Source: Candidatus Solincola tengchongensis (GTDB lineage: Bacteria; Actinomycetota; Geothermincolia; Geothermincolales; RBG-13-55-18). From it: 20,171 nt of DNA. The notes below the pieces were generated by a model. That model ran no database searches, was not told the DNA's origin, and saw nothing but the letters and a program-made list of their open reading frames with translations. How positions within the stretch are numbered: the first letter of the stretch is position 1; each line of letters starts with the position of its first letter. Of the stretch, positions 15,510-20,171 are shown piece by piece. The translations under genes were made by a program, and so were the position numbers. The DNA is taken from assembly GCA_015711895.1 (NCBI GenBank), contig MU158636.1, positions 1-20,171 on the forward strand, in the 5' to 3' direction.

Positions 15510-16688
15510 ATGGAGGAGGTCTACATCGTCAGCGGTTGCCGCACCCCCATCGGACGTTTCGGGGGTAGCCTCAAGGACGTCATGCCCGCGGAGCTGGTGC
15601 GTCTGGTCATCCAGGAGGCTTTGCGACGGGCCGATATCCGCCCCGACCAGGTGGACGAGGTCATCTTCGGGCAGGTGGCGGTGCGTTACGACGAGCTGTG
15701 CATGCCCGCGCGCATGGGCTCGTTGAAGGCGGGGATACCTTACACCGTGCCCTGCAACATGGTGGGAAGGGCCTGCGGGTCGGGGATGCAGGCGGTGGTG
15801 GACGCCGCCCGGGCCATCAAGATGGGGGATTCGGGGGTCGTGGTCGCCGGGGGGGTGGAGAGCAGGAGCAACATTCACTTCTACAACGACGACCTACGCT
15901 GGGGAAGGCGCATGCGCAACAGCGTGATGAAGGACGGCCTCACGGACATCCTCACCGACCCCTACAACGGGCTGATCATGGGCCTCACGGCGGAGAACGT
16001 GGCCGAGCGCTACGGGATCTCGAGGGAGGAGCAGGACGCCTACGCCCTGGAAAGCCAGCGCCGCGCCGCGGCGGCCATCTCCGCCGGGAAGTTCAAGGAG
16101 GAGATCGTTCCCGTGGAGGTCCAGACGCGCAAGGGGACGGTGGTCTTCGACACCGATGAGCACCCTCTTCCGGACACCACCCTGGAGAAGCTGGCCGCCC
16201 TCAAGCCGGCCTTCAAAGAGGGGGGGACGGTGACCGCGGGCAACGCCTCGGGGATAAACGACGGGGCCGCCGCACTGGTGGTCATGTCCGGGGAGAAGGC
16301 CCAGGAGCTGGGCGTGAAGCCCCTGGCCCGCATAGTCTCCTGGTCCTATGTGGGCGTGGACCCGGACATCATGGGGGTGGGCCCCATCTACGCCATCCCC
16401 AAGGCCTTGGAGAAGGCGGGCCTGAGGCTCGAGGACATCGACGTCATCGAGCTCAACGAGGCCTTCGCCGCTCAGGCCGTGGCCTGCATCCGGGAGCTTG
16501 GCCTGGACATGGAGAAGACCAACATCTACGGCAGCGGTATCGCCCTGGGGCATCCCGTGGGGTCTACGGGAGCGCGCATCCTGGTGACTCTGATGACCGC
16601 CCTCAAGGAGAGGGGCGGGAGGTACGGCCTGGGTTCCCTCTGTTGCGGCGGCGGCCAGGGCATCGCCATGGTCATCGAGCGGGTTTAA
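15510..16688 (+). CDS. Thiolase / acetyl-CoA C-acetyltransferase
   Basis: Thiolases join two acetyl-CoA into acetoacetyl-CoA or cleave 3-oxoacyl-CoA. The product has 392 residues, the normal length. The nucleophile is C89 in GRACGSGMQAV. The other active-site blocks are NEAFAAQAVA (316-325), GSGIALGHPVGSTGARI (341-357) with H348, and LCCGGGQGIA (377-386) with C379. The start at 15510 is set by AAGGAGGG and by the family's conserved MEEVYIVSGCRTPIG opening; the frame stays open upstream but has no homology-like sequence there. It stands alone between a terminator and a long gap. It could be biosynthetic or serve beta-oxidation with the acyl-CoA dehydrogenase at 5077-6219. Confidence 0.95.
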   Translation: MEEVYIVSGCRTPIGRFGGSLKDVMPAELVRLVIQEALRRADIRPDQVDEVIFGQVAVRYDELCMPARMGSLKAGIPYTVPCNMVGRACGSGMQAVVDAARAIKMGDSGVVVAGGVESRSNIHFYNDDLRWGRRMRNSVMKDGLTDILTDPYNGLIMGLTAENVAERYGISREEQDAYALESQRRAAAAISAGKFKEEIVPVEVQTRKGTVVFDTDEHPLPDTTLEKLAALKPAFKEGGTVTAGNASGINDGAAALVVMSGEKAQELGVKPLARIVSWSYVGVDPDIMGVGPIYAIPKALEKAGLRLEDIDVIELNEAFAAQAVACIRELGLDMEKTNIYGSGIALGHPVGSTGARILVTLMTALKERGGRYGLGSLCCGGGQGIAMVIERV

Positions 16689-16701
16689 ACCCTGCGCCTC
16701 G

Positions 16702-16727
16702 CCGCCCGTTCTCGGCAAGCCGGGCGG
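16702..16727 (+). terminator. Possible terminator after the thiolase gene
   Basis: A 7-bp stem CCGCCCG / CGGGCGG with a 12-base loop begins 14 bases past the thiolase stop. It lacks a T-run, so it is only a weak candidate. A perfect palindrome TCCGGCGCCGGA lies further on at 16745-16756. Confidence 0.35.
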
Positions 16728-17000
16728 GCGCTCCGGTGCCCGTTTCCGGCGCCGGATGCCTTGCGCTCCGATGGTCTCTGCCGGCGGACCGGCGGAGGGC
16801 ACCACCGGTCTGGAATCGATTTGGAGAACGGTGTCCGGCTTAAGGCGGGCTTCCTTTACGCCCGGGATCCGGACGGCTGGGGATGGAGATGGCGGGGCCG
16901 GCTGGTTTTCGTTCGCCTCCCCAGAACGAGCTCCTCCCTTCCTTGCGGCGTGGATGAGGCATCCGTAAAGCTCGCCTTCGGTCGGAAGGGATGTCTCAAG
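16728..17000. other. Intergenic stretch before the regulator gene
   Basis: I see no supported gene here. The only notable element is the 12-base palindrome at 16745-16756. Confidence 0.35.
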
Positions 17001-17029
17001 TTTACTCCCGGCGGTGTTGTGTTTAGAAT
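17001..17029 (+). promoter_or_regulatory. Candidate promoter of the wHTH regulator gene
   Basis: TTTACT (17001-17006) and TAGAAT (17024-17029) are 17 bases apart. They predict a start near 17036 and a leader of about 30 bases. The ribosome site before ATG 17066 is weak (GGGGGCG). Confidence 0.5.
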
Positions 17030-17065
17030 TGACGCATCGAGAAGCCACGGGGGCGATTTTCGGAC

Positions 17066-17857
17066 ATGGACGTGCTCAAGAACAGGAACCTCAGCGTCAA
17101 GTTCCAGATCCTGGTGGAGATAGCCCTGCGCCAGCCCAACGTGCAGCAGAAGGACATCGCCGAGAGGCTCAACCTCACCAACCAGGCCATATCCGAATAT
17201 TTCCAGGAACTGAAGGAGAACGGCTGGATAGAGCAGTACGGGCGCTCCAAGTACCGGGTGACCAGGGAAGGCGTGGCCTGGATGCTCTCCGCCTATCGGG
17301 ACCTGGTCTCCTATCTGGATAGGGTTGGGGAGGCCATAACCGGGATCTCCGTCTGCGCGGCCATAGCCGAGAGCGCCATCCGAAAGGGTCAGGAGGTGGC
17401 GCTGTTCATGGAAGGGGGCCTACTCATGGCCACCACCAGGCCTCTGGGGGCGGTGAGGGCCGTCGCCGCCACCTCCGCGAAGAAGGGGGAGGACGTGGGG
17501 GTCACCGAGATCCGGGGGATCATACCCCTGCGCAAGGGGCGGGTCCGCGTCTTCAGCGTGCCCACGGTGGAAAAAGGAGGTTCGCGCGCCGCCGACATTG
17601 AGCTCCTGCGATCGGAACTGAACGGGAAGGCCCTCCTGGGCTGCATAGGGCTGGAGGCCCTGGCCCTCCTGAGGAAGATCAGGAGAAACCCGCATTATTT
17701 CTACGGGGTTCGGGAGGCGGTGGTGGAGGCGGCCAACTCGGGGCTGGATTTCCAGGTGGTGGTCTCAGAGGACTACCTCTCTCCCCTGCTGGCCAGGCTG
17801 GGGGAGGAGGATATCGGCTATGAGCTGATAGACCTCGCGAGGCCGGGGGGCGGATGA
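17066..17857 (+). CDS. Winged-helix regulator with uncharacterised C-terminal domain
   Basis: The product is 263 residues. Residues 10-75 form a winged helix-turn-helix: QKDIAERLNLTNQAISEYFQEL (28-49) is the HTH and the wing follows at WIEQYGRSKYRVT. The rest (about 80-258) is an alpha/beta domain without transmembrane segments. It contains CAAIAESAIRKGQEVALFMEGGLLMAT, possibly a small-molecule sensor. The layout recalls MarR/ArsR-like regulators common in methanogenic archaea (DUF7839-type C-terminus, from memory). That would make it unusual in a bacterium. The gene is a single unit with its own promoter. It lies 708 bases upstream of the cobalt operon and could regulate it, which is inference from position. 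Confidence 0.75.
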   Translation: MDVLKNRNLSVKFQILVEIALRQPNVQQKDIAERLNLTNQAISEYFQELKENGWIEQYGRSKYRVTREGVAWMLSAYRDLVSYLDRVGEAITGISVCAAIAESAIRKGQEVALFMEGGLLMATTRPLGAVRAVAATSAKKGEDVGVTEIRGIIPLRKGRVRVFSVPTVEKGGSRAADIELLRSELNGKALLGCIGLEALALLRKIRRNPHYFYGVREAVVEAANSGLDFQVVVSEDYLSPLLARLGEEDIGYELIDLARPGGG

Positions 17858-18493
17858 GCCTTCCTCCTCCAAGGGCCCGGGAATAACGTGTCGCTCACGG
17901 CTCCCTCGGCTGGTCACCGCAGGGAACAGGGCGAGTAGAGTATCCTTCCTCCGCGTCCGTGGTGTTCGCCCTGCCCGAGCCGCCCATGGCGTGGGATGTT
18001 AGTGGTTGGGGGCCGTCCCCGCCCCCCCCGGACTCGCGCCTTCGTTCCTGGCGAATCACCCGGCCTCTTCAGGGCATGAGCCTTGACGGCGGCAACGGTG
18101 AACAAGGGATACGCCTCTCCCGGACGTCCCCGAGGCCCCTCTGTCCATGAAGTCGTTGCCGCGGCGACGTCTTGTCCCGGTTCCGCCCGCATTCAAGATG
18201 GTCGGTGGCTCGCGGGGGAACGCCGGACACGGGGGCGGGGATGTGCGGGTTTTCGCGGTTCGTGGGCGGGGGAAGGGGCGGTCGTCAGCCACCCGCAAAA
18301 CGGCTTGGCATGGCCATGTCCTGTCCGGCAGGCACCATCTCTGGAAATCCCGCATGACGTGCCGTTTTGGAAAGTTACCCGGGTTTTGAGAGAGGCTGCA
18401 GACAGCGGCGAAGGTTTGTTATAACGCGCATTCCCGGGAGCATTCAAAAGATTTAGAGGTCTCCATTCGGACTGGATGGCATGGCCGTCCCGG
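17858..18493. other. Long leader-like region before the cobalt operon
   Basis: No gene is supported. A cobalamin riboswitch would be expected before a corrinoid operon, but the conserved B12-box sequence is not present on either strand. An inverted repeat CAAAACGGC (18296-18304) / GCCGTTTTG (18361-18369) closes a 56-base interior that includes CATGGCCATG and a CCTG-TCCGG-CAGG hairpin, so a structured RNA is possible. Confidence 0.35.
18296..18369. repeat. 9-bp inverted repeat enclosing nested hairpins
   Basis: CAAAACGGC and GCCGTTTTG are perfect complements 56 bases apart. The interior holds the palindrome CATGGCCATG and the hairpin CCTG-TCCGG-CAGG. It lies upstream of the candidate promoter of the cobalt operon, so it would be transcribed only from a promoter further upstream. 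Confidence 0.4.
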
Positions 18494-18529
18494 TTGACAA
18501 TCATATAAACAAATAATATTTAATATAAT
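18494..18529 (+). promoter_or_regulatory. AT-rich promoter region of the cobalt operon
   Basis: A perfect TTGACA (18494-18499) opens a block that is almost purely A+T to 18540. At 17-bp spacing the -10 would be TATTTA (18517-18522); a perfect TATAAT lies at 18524-18529 but is 24 bases away. An operator-like inverted repeat overlaps the -10 zone. Confidence 0.55.
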
Positions 18530-18539
18530 CAATATTATT
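18512..18539. promoter_or_regulatory. Operator-like inverted repeat AATAATATT-N10-AATATTATT
   Basis: Two perfect 9-base arms flank TAATATAATC directly over the -10 region, 27 bases upstream of the cbiX-cbiC start. The layout suits a dimeric repressor. The operon context suggests a metal or corrinoid regulator, for example of the NikR or Fur type; the identity is inference. Confidence 0.5.
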
Positions 18540-18565
18540 GGATTAACGAATGGAGGCCTCTGGAC

Positions 18566-19633
18566 TTGGGCAGGGAGAAGACCGGTGTAATCCTGCTCCT
18601 TCACGGGAGCAGGGAAGACGAGGAGACCACCCGGTGGATGGAGGAACTCCTCCGCAGGGCGTCGGTACTTCTGCCCGAGAGCCTGAGGCTGGGAGCGGCT
18701 TTCCTGCAGTTCAACCGGCCCGACCTCCAGGAGGCCGTGGGGCGCATGCGGGAGGATTCCGTGGAGCACGTTTACGTCATGCCCCTTTTCCTCCACCCCG
18801 GAAGGCATCTCCGCCGAGACGTCCCCCACTTGATGAGGCGTTTGAGGGAGAGGAACCCAGGCATGGAAGTACGGTTGTGCGGGAGCCTCGGGGAGCAGCC
18901 ATGGCTCTTCGAGGCGCTGGCCCGCTGGATCGCCGCGGAGCTCCCGGACGCGTTCTTCGATGGGTCCGCGGAGCGGTGGAGGTCCGTCACCGGGGAGGAG
19001 ATCATGCGGGCCAGCATGCGCCTGGCCCGGGACATCCTGGGAAATCGGTGCTTCGGGGAGGGGGAGGAGAAGGTCCTCATGCGCATCCTGCACGCCACCG
19101 GTGACCCCACCATCCTGGGGAGCGTTTTCTTGAGCCCGGGAGCGGTGGACAGCGGCGTGAAGGCCTTGCGGCGGGGCGCTGCGGTGATCGCCGACGTGGG
19201 CATGGTCAAGGCGGGGCTGAACCGCGGAGTGCTGGAGCGGTTGGGCTGCCCGGTATATTGCGCCGCCGAAAGACGGGAAGAAGTTCCCGCTTCCGGTACG
19301 CGCGTAGGTAACGGGATCCTGGATCTCCGGGGTCACCTGGACGGCTCGGTGGTGGTCGTGGGCAACGCCCCCACCGCCCTCATGTCCCTCATTCACCTGG
19401 CCCGCGAGGAGGGGGTGGCACCAGCACTGGTCATCGGCACTCCGGTGGGTTTCATCCAGGCCCCGGAATCCAAGAGGAGCCTCATGGCCCTGGGGGTCCC
19501 TTACATCACCGTGCAGGGGAGTAGGGGAGGAAGCTCCGTGGCCGTGGCGGCGGCCAACGCACTGCTGGAGATGGCAGCCGGGGACAGGGGCTCGCAGGGG
19601 CCCGTTCCCGCGGAAGAAGGAGGTGGGAAATGA
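18566..19633 (+). CDS. CbiX-CbiC fusion: sirohydrochlorin cobaltochelatase / precorrin-8X methylmutase
   Basis: The 355-residue protein joins two cobalamin-pathway enzymes. Residues 1-125 are a short CbiX chelatase: LLLHGSREDEE with H13, and PLFLHPGRHLRRDVP with H77 and H81, which would hold cobalt for insertion into sirohydrochlorin. Residues about 140-345 are CbiC/CobH, which moves a methyl group from C-11 to C-12 of the corrin ring. It has LHATGDPTI with catalytic-type H176, PGAVDSGVKALRRGAAVIADVGMVKAGL (191-218) and VIGTPVGFIQAPESK (289-303). The start is TTG at 18566 with GGAGG nine bases upstream; no other start fits this frame. The stop overlaps the cbiM start (ATGA), giving translational coupling. 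The tail (about 340-355) is low complexity. Confidence 0.92.
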   Translation: MGREKTGVILLLHGSREDEETTRWMEELLRRASVLLPESLRLGAAFLQFNRPDLQEAVGRMREDSVEHVYVMPLFLHPGRHLRRDVPHLMRRLRERNPGMEVRLCGSLGEQPWLFEALARWIAAELPDAFFDGSAERWRSVTGEEIMRASMRLARDILGNRCFGEGEEKVLMRILHATGDPTILGSVFLSPGAVDSGVKALRRGAAVIADVGMVKAGLNRGVLERLGCPVYCAAERREEVPASGTRVGNGILDLRGHLDGSVVVVGNAPTALMSLIHLAREEGVAPALVIGTPVGFIQAPESKRSLMALGVPYITVQGSRGGSSVAVAAANALLEMAAGDRGSQGPVPAEEGGGK

Positions 19634-20171
19634 AGGACGGCGGTCGAAGGGAATCGCGCATGCGCTGTTCGCCGGGGATCAGGCTGGCGCTCTTCATGGC
19701 CGTTTTCGCCCTGGCCGTCCAGTTGCGCGACCGCGCTTACGCCATGCACATAGCGGAGGGCATCCTACCCGGTGCGTGGGCCGGCCTCTGGTACGGGGTG
19801 GCCGCAGTCTTCGTCGCCGCCGGCCTCTACGTCATGTCCAGAGAGCTGAGGAGGGACCGGTCCCGGGGGCCGCAGATGGCCCTCATGGGAGCCCTCATCT
19901 TCATCTTCTCCCTGTTGCCCATTCCCGTTCCCATCAGCGGGACCTGCTCCCATCCCTGCGGTACCCCCATGGCGTCCGTGATCATAGGGCCGGCGGTCTC
20001 CGCCCTCATGGGAGGCATCGCCCTCCTTTTCCAGGCCCTCTTCTTCGCCCACGGTGGCATCACCACCTGGGGGGCCAACGTGGTCTCCATGGCCGTGGTG
20101 GGCTCCTTCGCCGGTTTCTTCGTCTACCGGCTGTCGAGGAGACTGGGCGCCAACACCTTCCTGGCCGCCTT
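19630..20171 (+). CDS. cbiM: Cobalt ECF transporter membrane component CbiM (3' end off window)
   Basis: The frame is open to the window edge, giving 180 residues. CbiM is the metal-selecting membrane subunit of the CbiMNQO cobalt importer. An N-terminal signal peptide (hydrophobic about 18-31, then R-A-Y-A at 35-38) would be cleaved just before M39-H40-I-A-E-G-I-L-P, the usual CbiM/NikM start. That frees the Met-His end that binds metal. PIPVPISGTCSHPCGTPMA (97-115) carries the conserved H108, but with two cysteines beside it in place of the usual S/T. LLFQALFFAHGGITTWGAN (132-150) is a strong family block. The ATG overlaps the cbiX-cbiC stop, with AAGGAGGTGGG upstream. CbiN, CbiQ and CbiO are expected to follow outside the window. 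Confidence 0.93.
   Translation, partial: MKDGGRRESRMRCSPGIRLALFMAVFALAVQLRDRAYAMHIAEGILPGAWAGLWYGVAAVFVAAGLYVMSRELRRDRSRGPQMALMGALIFIFSLLPIPVPISGTCSHPCGTPMASVIIGPAVSALMGGIALLFQALFFAHGGITTWGANVVSMAVVGSFAGFFVYRLSRRLGANTFLAA

Noticed and set aside
15894..17048. 384-residue minus-strand frame over the thiolase
   Set aside because: It is antisense to clear thiolase motifs, and its composition is typical of a GC-rich shadow.
17858..18565. Expected cobalamin riboswitch
   Set aside because: The conserved B12-box and the core pseudoknot sequences could not be found on either strand.

Overview
The window is GC-rich bacterial DNA, roughly two thirds G+C by eye, with strong purine-rich Shine-Dalgarno sites and mostly short operons. 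The gene content suggests an anaerobic or sediment-type actinobacterial lineage of the Geothermincolia/OPB41 kind. The pointers are an exported protein with W-Y-x-x-E-G-[FY]-T-G-G-x-F-D-T repeats, a DUF916-type surface protein, DUF6141- and DUF6485-like proteins, and a wHTH regulator resembling archaeal ones. This placement is inferred from family memory, not from a marker gene.

Layout. 1-2606: an exported DUF916-like membrane protein (+), a small exported protein (-), and a PASTA lipoprotein with a DnaJ-type cysteine array (-). The lipoprotein frame is interrupted by a TGA exactly where a CxxC cysteine is expected. 3466-4940: Lgt, which lipidates lipoproteins such as that one, and a DUF6141-like membrane protein. 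5077-6219: an acyl-CoA dehydrogenase (-). 6820-7248: a stand-alone response-regulator receiver. 7249-8203: a gene-poor stretch with a direct repeat. 8204-10972: a 2-hydroxyacid dehydrogenase followed by an acetolactate-synthase-like ThDP enzyme. 11148-12933: YjbQ, a DUF62 SAM hydrolase and a small Cys-rich DUF6485 protein. 13627-15210: an exported four-repeat protein with an unusual leader. 15510-16688: a thiolase. 17066-17857: a wHTH regulator. 18566 to the end: a cobalamin/cobalt operon of a CbiX-CbiC fusion overlapping cbiM, which runs off the window.

How the genes work together. The acyl-CoA dehydrogenase and thiolase fit fatty or branched-chain acyl-CoA metabolism but are not in one operon. 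The dehydrogenase/ThDP pair looks like a two-step 2-oxo/2-hydroxy acid module of unknown substrate. The last operon joins cobalt uptake (CbiM), cobalt insertion (CbiX) and a later corrin-ring step (CbiC). It starts at an AT-rich promoter carrying a perfect 9-bp inverted repeat.

The most unusual item is the in-frame UGA at 2006-2004 (minus strand) in the PASTA lipoprotein. The frame continues after it with further CxxCGGxG motifs, and a hairpin lies about 10-16 nt downstream. It is either a recent nonsense mutation or a selenocysteine codon. No tRNA, rRNA, CRISPR array, insertion sequence or recognisable riboswitch was found.
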